From Betaproteobacteria bacterium (lineage in GTDB: Bacteria > Pseudomonadota > Gammaproteobacteria > Burkholderiales > Casimicrobiaceae), in contig JADJWJ010000020.1 in assembly GCA_016716425.1 (NCBI GenBank), positions 124,001-188,000 on the forward strand: 64,000 nt of DNA, in the 5' to 3' direction. This document shows, piece by piece, positions 17,889-26,250 of this stretch; within the stretch, counting starts at the first letter, position 1; every line of letters starts with the position of its first letter. The position numbers were made by a program, and so were the translations under genes. The notes below the pieces were generated by a model that searched no databases, was not told the DNA's origin, and saw only the letters and a list, made by a program, of their open reading frames with translations.

Positions 17889-19103
17889 ATGAGCGGCGGC
17901 GCGATGCCGGCATTCCGGTGGGAGGCCGTCGACGGGCAGGGCCGCCTGAAGCAGGGCGTGGCCGAGGCCGACACGTCGCGCGCCGTGCGCGACCAGCTGC
18001 GCGCGCAGGGGTTGACGCCGACGGCGATCGCCGCGGCCGGCGCGCGAGCGGACGTCTTCGCGAGCGTGCGCCTGCCGGCGGCGCTGCTGGCGTTGACGAC
18101 GCGCCAGCTCGCCACGCTCGCGCTGTCCGGGATGCCGCTCGACCAGGCGCTCGCCGCGGTCGCCGAGCAGGCCGACGATGCGCGCGCGGCGAAGCTCGCG
18201 GCGAACCTCAAGGCGCACGTGACCGCCGGCGAGTCGCTCCACGCCGCGCTCGCGCGCTATCCGCGCGCGTTCTCGCCGCTGTACCGCGGGCTGGTCGCGG
18301 CGGGTGCCGAGACCGGGCGGCTGGCCGAGGTGCTCGCGCGGCTGGCCGACTACCTGGAGGCGCGCGAGGCGCTGCGGCAGAAGGTCGTCCTCGCGCTCAT
18401 CTATCCGGCCATCGTCACCGTGATCGCGTTCGCGGTGATCGCCGTGCTCGTGACGTACGTGGTGCCGCAGGTCGTCTCCGTCTACCAGCAGAGCCGGCAG
18501 ACGCTGCCGTGGCTGACGCAGGCGCTGATCGCGGCGAGTGCGTTCTTCCGCGCGACCGGGTGGCTGTGGCTCGCAGTGCTCGCCGTCGCCACGGTGGCGT
18601 TCGCGCTCGCGCTGCGCCGGCCGGCAGTGCGCGCGCGCTGGCACGCGGTCGTGCTGCGGCTGCCGGTGGCTGGTCGGCTCGCGCGCAGCCTCGACACCGC
18701 GCGGTTCGCAAGCACGCTCGCGATCCTCGTCGGCAGCGGCGCGCCGCTGCTGCGGTCGCTCGACGCCGCCGCGGACGTGGTGCGGATGCTGCCGCTGCGC
18801 GTGGCGGCCAACGCGGCGGCCGCGCTGGTGCGCGAAGGCGTCTCGCTCGCGCGCGCGCTGCGCGAGCAGCGCGTGTTTCCGCCGGTGCTGGTCCACCTCG
18901 TGGCCAGCGGCGAGCAGAGCGGGCGGCTCGCGCCGATGCTGGAACGCGCGGCCGAGGAGCTCGAGCGCGACGCCGAGCGCCGCCTCGCGTGGCTCGCGGC
19001 GCTGCTGCAGCCGGCGCTGATCGTGCTGATGGGCGCGATCGTGCTGGTGCTCGTGCTGGCCGTCATGCTGCCCATCGTGTCCATGAACCAGCTGATCAGG
19101 TGA
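17889..19103 (+). CDS. gspF: Type II secretion inner-membrane platform protein GspF
   Basis: GspF is the polytopic platform protein that GspE contacts. The protein opens with MPAFRWEAVDGQGRLKQG, the usual GspF start, reached from the ATG at 17889 or the second ATG at 17904; the latter matches the family start best. Two GspF domains follow: first LATLALSGMPLDQALAAVAEQ and LYRGLVAAGAETGRLAEVL, then FASTLAILVGSGAPLLRSLD and LVHLVASGEQSGRLAPMLE. Three membrane helices are at about 160-200, 215-235 and 375-398. It follows the repeat array and precedes a thioredoxin-like gene by 5 bases. Confidence 0.93.
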   Translation: MSGGAMPAFRWEAVDGQGRLKQGVAEADTSRAVRDQLRAQGLTPTAIAAAGARADVFASVRLPAALLALTTRQLATLALSGMPLDQALAAVAEQADDARAAKLAANLKAHVTAGESLHAALARYPRAFSPLYRGLVAAGAETGRLAEVLARLADYLEAREALRQKVVLALIYPAIVTVIAFAVIAVLVTYVVPQVVSVYQQSRQTLPWLTQALIAASAFFRATGWLWLAVLAVATVAFALALRRPAVRARWHAVVLRLPVAGRLARSLDTARFASTLAILVGSGAPLLRSLDAAADVVRMLPLRVAANAAAALVREGVSLARALREQRVFPPVLVHLVASGEQSGRLAPMLERAAEELERDAERRLAWLAALLQPALIVLMGAIVLVLVLAVMLPIVSMNQLIR

Positions 19104-19108
19104 TCCCG

Positions 19109-19582
19109 ATGACGACGATGCGTATTCTTGCGACGACCCTGCTGTGCGGGTTGCTGTCGGTGGCGGCGAGCGCGCAGGCGCTGCCGGAGAAGTTCGATCC
19201 GGCGCGCGACGCCGCGGCGGACGTCGCGACGGCCGTCGCGCTGGCGAAGGCACAGGGCAAGCGCGTGCTGGTCGACGTGGGTGGGCAGTGGTGCTCGTGG
19301 TGCCACATCCTCGACCGCTTCGTCGCCGCCAACGCCGACGTGCGCACGCTGGTCGACGCGAACTACGTCTGGCTCAAGGTGAACTGGTCGAAGGAGAACA
19401 AGAACGAGGCGCTGCTGGCGCGCTGGCCTGCCATCCGCGGTTATCCGCATCTCTTCGTGCTCGACGCCGACGGCCGTCTGCTCCACTCGCAGGAGACCGA
19501 CGTGCTCGAGTCCGGCAAGGACTACGACCGCGCCAAGTTCGTCGCCTTCCTGCGCAAATGGGCGCCACCGCGCGGCGCCTGA
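19109..19582 (+). CDS. Periplasmic thioredoxin-fold protein
   Basis: A 157-residue exported protein of the thioredoxin_7/DUF255-like group. Residues 1-22 are a signal peptide ending ASAQA. The thioredoxin fold holds the redox motif WCSWC (about residues 53-57, Cys-Ser-Trp-Cys) after VLVDVGGQ, with the cis-Pro region in RGYPHLFVLDADGRLL. It probably reduces or isomerises disulfides in periplasmic or secreted substrates. Its ATG is 5 bases after gspF and it overlaps the next gene by 25 bases, so it belongs to the same transcript. Confidence 0.88.
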   Translation: MTTMRILATTLLCGLLSVAASAQALPEKFDPARDAAADVATAVALAKAQGKRVLVDVGGQWCSWCHILDRFVAANADVRTLVDANYVWLKVNWSKENKNEALLARWPAIRGYPHLFVLDADGRLLHSQETDVLESGKDYDRAKFVAFLRKWAPPRGA

Positions 19583-20550
19583 CCGGCGTCGCGCCACACC
19601 TGCCCGCCGCGCTCGCGTTCGCGCTCGGCGTGCTCGCCGGCTGCGCGGCCGGGCCCGCCGCCGAGGCACCGGCGCCGCGTCCGCCGCCGCTGCCATTCGT
19701 CGACGCGCACGTGCACCTGAACGACGTCGCGCTGCAGCTCGACCTGATGGCGGCCAACGGCATCCCGCAGGCCGTCGTGTTCTGGGGGCGCCACGGCGAC
19801 AACGCAAGCGTGCTCGCCGCGGCGCGCGCCCATCCGGACCGGTTCATTCCATTCGCGTCGGTCTCGCCCGAGCGGCGCGAATACCGCGACCTCTGGGCGC
19901 GCGAGGACGTGCGCGTGGTGGAGTACCTGGACGCGCTGCTGAGTGGCGGCGGCTTCAAGGGGATCGGCGAGATTTCGGTCGTGCACTTTCCGTCGCCGGG
20001 GTTTCCGGAGGCGCAGTTCCGGCTCGACGGGCCGGTGATGACCGGGATCGTGGAACTTGCGCGCCGCTACCGCCTGCCGGTGCTGATCCACTGCGAGATC
20101 ACGCGCCTGCGCGAGATGGAGGCGCTGCTCGCGGCGAACCGCGACGTGGCCGTCATCTGGGCGCACGGCGGGTACACGCCGTACTTCCTCGCGCGCCGGC
20201 TCGTCGAGCGGCACCCGAACCTCACCTACGAGCTGTCCGCCCGCACGTGGCGGCGCCATCCGCGTTCGCCCGACTACACGATCTTCATGACCGACGACGC
20301 GCTCTGGCCCGAGTGGCGGCAGCTGATCGAGGACCACGCGACGCGGTTCGTCGTCGGCACCGACGCCGCCAATCGCTCGCGCGAGTCCGACCAGGCGCGC
20401 ATCGACAGCGTGCACGCGTTGCTCGCGCAATTGAGCGGGCCGACGCGGCAGGCGGTCGCACGGGACAACCTGTTGCAGCTGGTCCGTCAGGAGTCAGAGG
20501 ACAGGGGACAGAGGACAGAAGCGCCGACGATTCCGGCGGCGGCGCATTGA
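19558..20550 (+). CDS. Amidohydrolase-family lipoprotein
   Basis: A TIM-barrel metal-dependent hydrolase anchored as a lipoprotein. The start overlaps the upstream gene by 25 bases. Residues 1-30 include a lipobox-like LAGC. The HxH metal motif follows as FVDAHVHLN, then IPFASVSPERREYRD, GFKGIGEISV, VLIHCEI (barrel His), VIWAHGGY and VGTDAA (metal Asp). The pattern fits amidohydrolase-related TIM-barrel proteins. The substrate is unknown. The last 20 residues (QESEDRGQRTEAPTIPAAAH) come from a low-complexity repeat at the gene end and are probably a non-native tail. Confidence 0.85.
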   Translation: MGATARRLTGVAPHLPAALAFALGVLAGCAAGPAAEAPAPRPPPLPFVDAHVHLNDVALQLDLMAANGIPQAVVFWGRHGDNASVLAAARAHPDRFIPFASVSPERREYRDLWAREDVRVVEYLDALLSGGGFKGIGEISVVHFPSPGFPEAQFRLDGPVMTGIVELARRYRLPVLIHCEITRLREMEALLAANRDVAVIWAHGGYTPYFLARRLVERHPNLTYELSARTWRRHPRSPDYTIFMTDDALWPEWRQLIEDHATRFVVGTDAANRSRESDQARIDSVHALLAQLSGPTRQAVARDNLLQLVRQESEDRGQRTEAPTIPAAAH

Positions 20551-20652
20551 GCGCCGTTACCCGGCTGTGCCGGGCGGGTCCAACGGCGCTTGACGCGCCG
20601 CCACCGGAGACGCCGGCGTCGCTGATCCCTGACCCCTGAATCCTGATCCCTG
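20486..20652. repeat. Low-complexity repeat junction between convergent genes
   Basis: The stretch 20486-20520 is built of gtcagaggacag-like units and 20621-20652 of ctgatccctgacccc-like units. An 8-bp stem (gcgccgtt at 20551-20558 with 20582-20589) lies between them. The repeats encode the C-terminal tails of both the amidohydrolase and QueG, which converge here. These look like inserted intergenic repeats that extended both reading frames. Confidence 0.6.
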
Positions 20653-21729
20653 GCGCGCAAGCGCCCACGTCACGTGCTCGCGCACGAGCGGCGACGGGTC
20701 GTCGGCGCGCCGCGCGAGCGCCGCGCGCGCTTCCGCGGTAGGCGGCGCGTTGCCGAGCGCGACGGCGAGGTTGCGCGACCAGCGCTCGTAGCCGATCCGG
20801 CGGATCGCGCTGCCCGCCGTGCGCGTGTCGAACTCCGCGGCGGTCCAGCCGAAGAGTTCGACCAGCTTCGCGTGATCGAGCCCGTGGCGCACGGCGGCAA
20901 AGTCCGGCTCGCCCGCGTCCTGCGCGAAGCGGTTCCACGGGCACGCGAGCTGGCAGTCATCGCAGCCGTACACGCGGTTGCCGACGAGCGGCCGCAGCGG
21001 CTCGGGGATCGGGCCCGCGAGCTCGATCGTCAGGTAGGAGATGCAGCGCCGCGCGTCGAGCTCGTACGGCGCGACGATCGCGCCGGTGGGACACGCGGCG
21101 ATGCACGCCGTGCACGTCCCGCAGTGGTCGGCGACGGGAGGCGAGACCGGTAGCGGCAGGTTCGTGTAGATCTCGCCCAGGAAGAAGTACGAGCCCGCGT
21201 CGCGCGTCAACAGCAGCGTGTGCTTGCCGCGCCAGCCCAGGCCCGCCTTCGCCGCGAGGGCGACCTCCAGGACGGGGCCGCTGTCGGTGAACACGCGGTG
21301 GCCGAAGTCGCCGACCTCGCCGGCGATGCGCTCCACGAGGCGCTGCAGGCGCGTGCGCAGCACCTTGTGGTAGTCGCGGCCGAGCGCGTAGCGCGCGACG
21401 TACGCGCGCGCGGGATCGTGCAGGACCGCCTCCGGCGCGGCGGCGGCGCCGGGCCAGTAGTTCATGCGCACGCTGATGACGCGAATCGTGCCCGGGACCA
21501 GTTCGGCCGGGCGCGCGCGCGCGGTGCCGTGGCGCGCCATGTAGTGCATGTCGCCGTGGCGGCCGGCGGCGAGCCAGCGCTGCAGGTGCGCCTCGGCGAC
21601 GGACAGCTCCGTATCGGCAATGCCGATTTCCTGGAAGCCGAGCTCGCGGCCCCAGCGCGCGATCGCGGCGGCGAGCGCGGGCCCGTCGTGGCCGGCGGCG
21701 CCGGAGGTCTCGGGCGGAGGGAGTGCCAT
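20557..21729 (-). CDS. queG: Epoxyqueuosine reductase QueG
   Basis: Catalyses the last step of queuosine biosynthesis, reducing epoxyqueuosine in tRNA, with a cobalamin and two 4Fe-4S clusters. The 390-residue protein has the N-terminal cobalamin-binding domain (about 25-190, with VISVRMNYWPG, YALGRDYHKVLR and AKAGLGWRGKHTLLL). The ferredoxin-like cluster motif CGTCTACIAACPTGA follows, then CDDCQLACPWN, and then a HEAT-like C-terminal part. The final 30 residues are repetitive and come from a repeat. It is divergent from tsaE; the upstream gap of 140 bases should hold both promoters. Confidence 0.95.
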   Translation of the reverse strand: MALPPPETSGAAGHDGPALAAAIARWGRELGFQEIGIADTELSVAEAHLQRWLAAGRHGDMHYMARHGTARARPAELVPGTIRVISVRMNYWPGAAAAPEAVLHDPARAYVARYALGRDYHKVLRTRLQRLVERIAGEVGDFGHRVFTDSGPVLEVALAAKAGLGWRGKHTLLLTRDAGSYFFLGEIYTNLPLPVSPPVADHCGTCTACIAACPTGAIVAPYELDARRCISYLTIELAGPIPEPLRPLVGNRVYGCDDCQLACPWNRFAQDAGEPDFAAVRHGLDHAKLVELFGWTAAEFDTRTAGSAIRRIGYERWSRNLAVALGNAPPTAEARAALARRADDPSPLVREHVTWALARQGSGFRGQGSATPASPVAARQAPLDPPGTAG

Positions 21730-21869
21730 GCGTGAAGCCTATCGGGCGGACCCATTATCGGGCCGATATGCGCCTGCCGGCGATCCGCCCGTGGTGCGAT
21801 TGCGGCCCCGCCACGGATGCGGGCCGGCGCGCGGGTATGCTCTGGCCGATTCCCCGACCTTCGTGCCGC

Positions 21870-22358
21870 ATGACCGACCGCATCCACCTGGCCGACGCCG
21901 ACGCCACCGCGCGCGCTGGCGCCGCCATGGCCTCGGCCGCCGCGGGGGGCATGGTGATCGCGCTGCACGGCGACCTCGGAACCGGCAAGACCACGCTCGT
22001 CCGCGGCGCGCTGCGCGCCCTCGGCTGGACCGGTCCGGTCAAGAGCCCCACCTACACATTGGTTGAATATTATCCATTTTCGAGTTTATACTTCTATCAC
22101 TTTGATTTTTATCGGTTCGCCGATCCAAGCGAATGGGAAACAGCGGGGCTTGCCGATTGTTTCCGCAGCGACAGCGTCTGCCTGGTCGAATGGCCGGAGC
22201 GGGTGGCCGGACTGCTGCCCGCGGCGGATCTCGACATTGCGCTGACCCACGCGCCGGCAGCCACTGGCGGCCGCGACATGACGCTCGCGGCGACTACCGA
22301 GGCAGGTGAGCGATGCCGCGCCGCGATCGCCGCCACGTTCATCCGCGCAGCACGCTGA
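21870..22358 (+). CDS. tsaE: tRNA threonylcarbamoyladenosine ATPase subunit TsaE
   Basis: TsaE is the P-loop ATPase that supports t6A formation with TsaB/TsaD. The 162-residue product shows Walker A GDLGTGKTT at about 36-44, SPTYTLVE after the switch, the HFDFYRF strand and the VEWPERV motif at about 108. The ATG at 21870 fits the family length; upstream in-frame starts would add an unrelated extension. A strikingly AT-rich patch (22056-22140) encodes the middle, with codons such as tat, ttt and tta that its neighbours avoid. The gene overlaps amiC by 46 bases, the common tsaE-amiC arrangement. Confidence 0.93.
   Translation: MTDRIHLADADATARAGAAMASAAAGGMVIALHGDLGTGKTTLVRGALRALGWTGPVKSPTYTLVEYYPFSSLYFYHFDFYRFADPSEWETAGLADCFRSDSVCLVEWPERVAGLLPAADLDIALTHAPAATGGRDMTLAATTEAGERCRAAIAATFIRAAR
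22063..22092 (+). promoter_or_regulatory. Candidate internal promoter for amiC within tsaE
   Basis: TTGAAT (22063-22068) and TATACT (22087-22092) are separated by 18 bp, inside an AT-rich patch otherwise foreign to this region. Matches to the consensus are 4/6 and 5/6. It would drive amiC, which begins 220 bases later. Confidence 0.5.
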
Positions 22359-23614
22359 CCGGCATCAGTTGGCAGCGTCGCCGGCTGTGCCAGTGGCTGG
22401 TGCTGCCCGACTCGCAGATCCTGCTGCCCGCTGCGTGGGGGCAGGCCGCGCGCGTCGCGTCCGCGCGCGTGTGGCCGGCGCAGGAGTACACGCGCGTCGT
22501 CGTCGAGTCGAACGCGCCGCTCGCGCACCAGTTCGTCGCGCTCCGGAACCCCGAGCGGCTGGTACTCGACATCGAAGGGCTGGACGCGGCCTCCGAGCTC
22601 GCGCAGCTGCCGGCGCGCGTGCATCCCGCAGATCCGTACATCGCGGCCATCCGGCTTGGCCGCAAGGCGCCTTCGGTCGTGCGGATCGTGCTCGATCTCA
22701 AGTCCGAGGTGAAGGCCGACCTGTTCGCGCTGGGCCCGGTCGCCGAGTACGGTCACCGGCTCGTCCTCGATCTCTACCCTCCGGTGCCGCTGGATCCGCT
22801 GATGGCGCTGCTCGAGAGCGAGCGCGCGCGAGCCGCGGCGGCACCGCCGGAGCCGCAGGCGGTGGCGCCGCGCGAGCGCGAGCCGCAGGCGAAGGCGGAC
22901 GCCGGCACGCCCGCGCGCCGGATCACCGTCGCGATCGACCCGGGGCACGGCGGCGAGGATCCGGGCGCGGTCGGGCGCCGCGGGACGTACGAGAAGAACG
23001 TCGTGCTGGCGATCGCCCGCAAGTTGAAGTCGCGCGTCGACGCCGAGCCCGGCATGCGCGCGATGCTGACCCGCGACGACGACTACTACGTGGCACTCGG
23101 CCAGCGGGTGCAGAAGGCGCGCCGGGTGCAGGCGGACCTCTTCGTCTCGGTCCACGCCGATGCCTTCCGCGAGCCGACGGCGCGCGGCTCGTCGGTATTC
23201 GCGCTGTCGGAGAGCGGGGCGACGAGCGCCGCCGCGCGGTGGCTCGCGCAGAAGGAGAACGCCGCCGACCTGATCGGCGGCGTCGATCTCGACCGGCGCG
23301 ACCCGGTGCTCGCGCGCACGCTGCTTGACCTGTCGCAGACGGCGCAGATCACCGACAGCCTGAAGGTCGGCCGCCACGTGCTCGACGGCATCGGCACGCA
23401 CAACGCGCTGCACAAGCCCAACGTCGAGCAGGCCGGATTCGCGGTGCTGAAGGCGCCCGACATTCCGTCGATCCTCGTCGAGACCGCGTTCATCTCCAAT
23501 CCGGACGAGGAGTTGAAGCTGCGCAGCGAACGCCACCAGCAGAAGTTCGCCGACTCGATCCACGCCGGCATCGTCCGCTACTTCGCGAGCAATCCGCGGC
23601 TGGCGCGCGCGTGA
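22313..23614 (+). CDS. amiC: N-acetylmuramoyl-L-alanine amidase (AmiC type)
   Basis: A periplasmic zinc amidase that splits septal peptidoglycan during cell separation. The 433-residue protein has a long basic N-terminus that may be a Tat-like or lipid-free signal; no RRxFL motif is complete. An AMIN domain follows (about 55-165, with YTRVVVESNAPLAHQ and RLVLDIEG), then an Arg/Ala/Glu-rich linker, then the Amidase_3 domain (about 205-425). Zn ligands are visible in IAIDPGHGGEDPGA-like VAIDPGHGGEDPGA, the Glu of GTYEKNVVL, and FVSVHADAF, with the catalytic Glu in SILVETAFISN. It starts inside the end of tsaE. Confidence 0.93.
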   Translation: MPRRDRRHVHPRSTLTGISWQRRRLCQWLVLPDSQILLPAAWGQAARVASARVWPAQEYTRVVVESNAPLAHQFVALRNPERLVLDIEGLDAASELAQLPARVHPADPYIAAIRLGRKAPSVVRIVLDLKSEVKADLFALGPVAEYGHRLVLDLYPPVPLDPLMALLESERARAAAAPPEPQAVAPREREPQAKADAGTPARRITVAIDPGHGGEDPGAVGRRGTYEKNVVLAIARKLKSRVDAEPGMRAMLTRDDDYYVALGQRVQKARRVQADLFVSVHADAFREPTARGSSVFALSESGATSAAARWLAQKENAADLIGGVDLDRRDPVLARTLLDLSQTAQITDSLKVGRHVLDGIGTHNALHKPNVEQAGFAVLKAPDIPSILVETAFISNPDEELKLRSERHQQKFADSIHAGIVRYFASNPRLARA

Positions 23615-23643
23615 TGGCGCCGCCGGCAGGCGTGTAGCGGATG

Positions 23644-23778
23644 CGCCCCTCACCCCGACCCTCTCCCCGCCTTGCGGGGAGAGGGAGCGACTCTGCGGGC
23701 GTCGCTGCGTCGGCACTGGCGCTCGTCGGAGATCTCCCTCTCCCCGCGCGAGCGGGAAGAGGGCTGGGGTGAGGGGCG
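23644..23778. repeat. Palindromic CACCCC/CTCTCCCC repeat element
   Basis: A 13-bp perfect outer inverted repeat (cgcccctcacccc at 23644-23656 and its complement at 23766-23778) encloses a second dyad of ctctccccgc and gcggggagaggg type. Related, more degraded copies are at 53317-53421 and 60206-60246. It lies between amiC and the exosortase locus and could end the amiC transcript. Confidence 0.75.
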
Positions 23779-23803
23779 CGGCGGCTGCCGCTAGAATCCG
23801 CCG

Positions 23804-24322
23804 ATGGCCCGCTTCTTCGTCGTCTTCCTGCTGCTGCTCGCCGTGCTGTTCGGCCTCGAACTGACGCCGTGGGCGCAGGCGTGGGTCGTCGTTCCGTGGA
23901 CCAACGCGCTCGCGTCGATCTCGACTTCGATCGTCACGCTGTTCGACGCCGGCGTCGTGGCCTCGGGCAAGGTGATCCGCAGCGTCGACAACGGCTTCGC
24001 GGTGTCGATCGAGGCGGGCTGCAACGGCGTGGAGGCGACGATCGTCCTCCTCGCGGCGATCCTCGCCTTTCCGGCGCCATGGCGGTACAAGGCGATCGGC
24101 ATCGCGATCGGCGTGGTCGCCGTGCAGCTGCTCAACGTCGTCCGCGTGATCAGCCTGTTCTACATCGGGCAGTGGAACCGCGAGGCGTTCGAGTGGGCGC
24201 ACCAGTACGTGTGGCAGGCGCTCATCATGCTGGACGTGCTGATCGTCTGGCTGATCTGGGTCCGGCGCGTCCCGCGCGACGGGGACGAAGCCGTGCCGCC
24301 GCCCGCGCTGGCTGCGAGCTGA
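23804..24322 (+). CDS. xrtH: Exosortase H (XrtH), IPTLxxWG-CTERM processing
   Basis: A polytopic membrane transpeptidase-like enzyme predicted to recognise and cleave C-terminal sorting signals of exported proteins. The 172-residue product is mostly membrane helices. The exosortase catalytic triad is visible: Cys73 in IEAGCNGVEA, Arg114 in LNVVRVISLFY and His133 in EWAHQYVWQ. The short length and sequence around VDNGFAVSIEAGC fit the exosortase H type, which serves proteins with an IPTLxxWG-CTERM tail. No such substrate is encoded in this window. It is followed 10 bases later by an exosortase H-associated membrane protein, which supports the assignment. Confidence 0.88.
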   Translation: MARFFVVFLLLLAVLFGLELTPWAQAWVVVPWTNALASISTSIVTLFDAGVVASGKVIRSVDNGFAVSIEAGCNGVEATIVLLAAILAFPAPWRYKAIGIAIGVVAVQLLNVVRVISLFYIGQWNREAFEWAHQYVWQALIMLDVLIVWLIWVRRVPRDGDEAVPPPALAAS

Positions 24323-24331
24323 TCCGCGGCC

Positions 24332-24910
24332 GTGGCCACCACGCTGCCGCGCTTCGTGCTGCGCGTGCTCGCGTGGCTGCCGGTGACGTTCGCCGGCTGG
24401 TACGTGCTGGCGCCCGTGGTCCTGTGGCCGGCGCAGCTCCTCGCGACCGCAGTGGCGCGCGGTGCCTTCCCCGACCTCGTGCGCACGGTCGAGTCCCACG
24501 GCGCGACGCTGTCGTTCGTCACGACGCTGCGGCCGGGAAGCGCGGTCGCGGGCGGCGTGCTGACCGTCGACGTCGACCTTCTGCTGTATTCGTTCGGGCT
24601 GCCGCTGTTCGTCGCGCTGACGCTCGCCGCGCGCGAGGCGCGGTGGTGGCGCGCGCTTGCCGTCGGCTACGCGGCGCAGCTGCCGTTCGTCGCGTGGGGC
24701 GCGCTGGCCGACTTCCTCAAGAACGTCGCGATCACGGCGCCGCCGCTGGTGGCGTCGCAGACCGGCTTCTCGGGGCTCGACCGCGATATCATCGCGTTCG
24801 CCTTCCAGTTCGGATCGCTGATCCTGCCCGCCGTGGCGCCCGCGGTCGCGTGGGTGCTGACGCACCGCACGTTCCTCGAGCGGATGCGCGCGGCGCGCGG
24901 GACCGCGTGA
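24332..24910 (+). CDS. Exosortase H-associated membrane protein
   Basis: A 192-residue polytopic protein from a GTG start 10 bases after xrtH. It has about four membrane segments: about 9-37, a cluster at about 88-104, about 110-128 and 152-172, with a periplasmic loop at 45-85. Position and topology match the membrane partner usually found next to exosortase H. It has no catalytic signature of its own and may help fold or dock CTERM substrates. The family name is by association, not by a motif. Confidence 0.72.
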   Translation: MATTLPRFVLRVLAWLPVTFAGWYVLAPVVLWPAQLLATAVARGAFPDLVRTVESHGATLSFVTTLRPGSAVAGGVLTVDVDLLLYSFGLPLFVALTLAAREARWWRALAVGYAAQLPFVAWGALADFLKNVAITAPPLVASQTGFSGLDRDIIAFAFQFGSLILPAVAPAVAWVLTHRTFLERMRAARGTA

Positions 24911-24960
24911 TCGCGCGCCCGGTGCCGGGCGCCCGCCGCACACCCAGGGAGAAAAAGCCG

Positions 24961-26250
24961 GTGCAGCACCTGATCGCCGCCGTCCTCGTCGCCGCCGCGT
25001 ATTTCGCGCTCGCCGCCGTCTCCTATGCGGTCGCCTACTCGCCGGCCGACGCGTGGACGGTCTGGCTCGCGAGCGGCGTCGTGGTCGGCCCGCTGCTCGC
25101 CGCGTCGCGCGCGCGCTGGCCGGGCGTGCTCGCCGGCGGGTTCGCCGGTGCCGCCGCGTTCTCGCTGTTCCTGGGCAGCCCGCCGCTGCACGCGCTCGGC
25201 TACGGCGCCATCGAACTCATCGCGTCGGCCGCGGCGGCGCTGGTCGTCGCGAAGGTCGTTGCGCTGCCGCTGACGCTGCACCGTCCGCGCGAGCTCGTCG
25301 CGCTCGTGCTGGGCGGCGCCGCCGCGTCCGCGCTGACCGGCGCCGCGCTCGCCACCGCGTGGCACGTCGCGGACGGCGGCACGGAGGCGGGCGCGACGTT
25401 CCGCGTGTGGGCGCTGTCGAACTTCCTCGGCATGCTGCTGGTGGCACCCGTGATCGTCGCGTGGGCGCGCCTCACCCTCCGCCGCTCCGGCGGCATGACG
25501 ATGCCGGCCTTTGCCGCCGGTGCAGTCGCCTGCGCGCTGTTCCTCGGCACGATGTGGATGCTGTTCGACGCGAAGCCGGGCACGCGGTTCGGCGCGTCCG
25601 CCGGCGAGACGCTGACGTACGTGCCGATCCTGTTCATGGCGCTGGTCGCGCTGCTGTGGGGAACGCGCGGGGCCACGCTGGCGGCGTTCGTCGGGGCGTT
25701 GATCGCGGTCGTCAACACGGCGCAGCAGGAGGGCCCGTTCGTCGGCGCGGCCGGGTTCCTCGGCGACGACGAGTTCGAAGTGCAGGCCTACGCGCTGGCC
25801 ATCGCGCTGACCGGCCTGCTGATCGCCGTGCTGGCCGCCGCGCAGCGCGACGCGATGCGCGCGGCGCGCGAATGGAAGACGCGCTTCGAGGCGGCGATCG
25901 GCGCGCACCGGTTGCTCGCATACGAGTGGGACCCGGCCAGCGGGCGCATCGTGGTCACGGGCGATGCGGCGGGGCTGGTCGGCGTGCCCGCCGCGGCGAT
26001 CGGCAGCCTCGCCGACTGGTTGGCAGTGGTGGCCGCCGCCGACCGCGAGCGCGTGTCGGCGCGCTTCGACGAGCGTGTCCGCGGCCGCGGCGACGCGGAC
26101 GTGCTGACGTATCTGGTCAGCGGTGCCGGCGGCGCGCCAGCCGCGGCGACCGACGAGGCGCGCGCGATCCGCGATCACGACGGCACGCTGCATCGCGTCG
26201 TCGGCATCGTGCGCGTTGCGCCGGCCGCGGCAGCGGGAGGCGCGGCGTGA
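24961..26250 (+). CDS. MASE1-type membrane sensor with PAS domain, no output domain
   Basis: A 429-residue protein. The start GTG at 24961 has AGGGAG 9 bases upstream; an earlier GTG overlaps the previous stop and is less convincing. Residues about 1-295 are the MASE1 membrane sensory domain of about eight helices (VQHLIAAVLVAAAYFALAAV, then the FRVWALSNFLGMLLVAPVIV signature). Residues about 305-425 are a PAS fold (FEAAIGAHRLLAYEWDPASG, then IRDHDGTLHRVVGIVRV). No kinase, GGDEF or EAL domain follows, which is unusual for MASE1 proteins. The next gene overlaps its stop, so it may sense a signal for the exosortase locus and pass it to a partner. Confidence 0.82.
   Translation: MQHLIAAVLVAAAYFALAAVSYAVAYSPADAWTVWLASGVVVGPLLAASRARWPGVLAGGFAGAAAFSLFLGSPPLHALGYGAIELIASAAAALVVAKVVALPLTLHRPRELVALVLGGAAASALTGAALATAWHVADGGTEAGATFRVWALSNFLGMLLVAPVIVAWARLTLRRSGGMTMPAFAAGAVACALFLGTMWMLFDAKPGTRFGASAGETLTYVPILFMALVALLWGTRGATLAAFVGALIAVVNTAQQEGPFVGAAGFLGDDEFEVQAYALAIALTGLLIAVLAAAQRDAMRAAREWKTRFEAAIGAHRLLAYEWDPASGRIVVTGDAAGLVGVPAAAIGSLADWLAVVAAADRERVSARFDERVRGRGDADVLTYLVSGAGGAPAAATDEARAIRDHDGTLHRVVGIVRVAPAAAAGGAA

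Noticed and set aside
17418..17892. Repeated small ORFs in the 190-bp array
   Set aside because: Each is open only because the repeat unit is in phase. None has a ribosome site or family match.
22109..24943. Long minus-strand frame over amiC and the exosortase genes
   Set aside because: It lacks domains and hydrophobic patterning, and the opposite strand carries amiC and xrtH with clear motifs.
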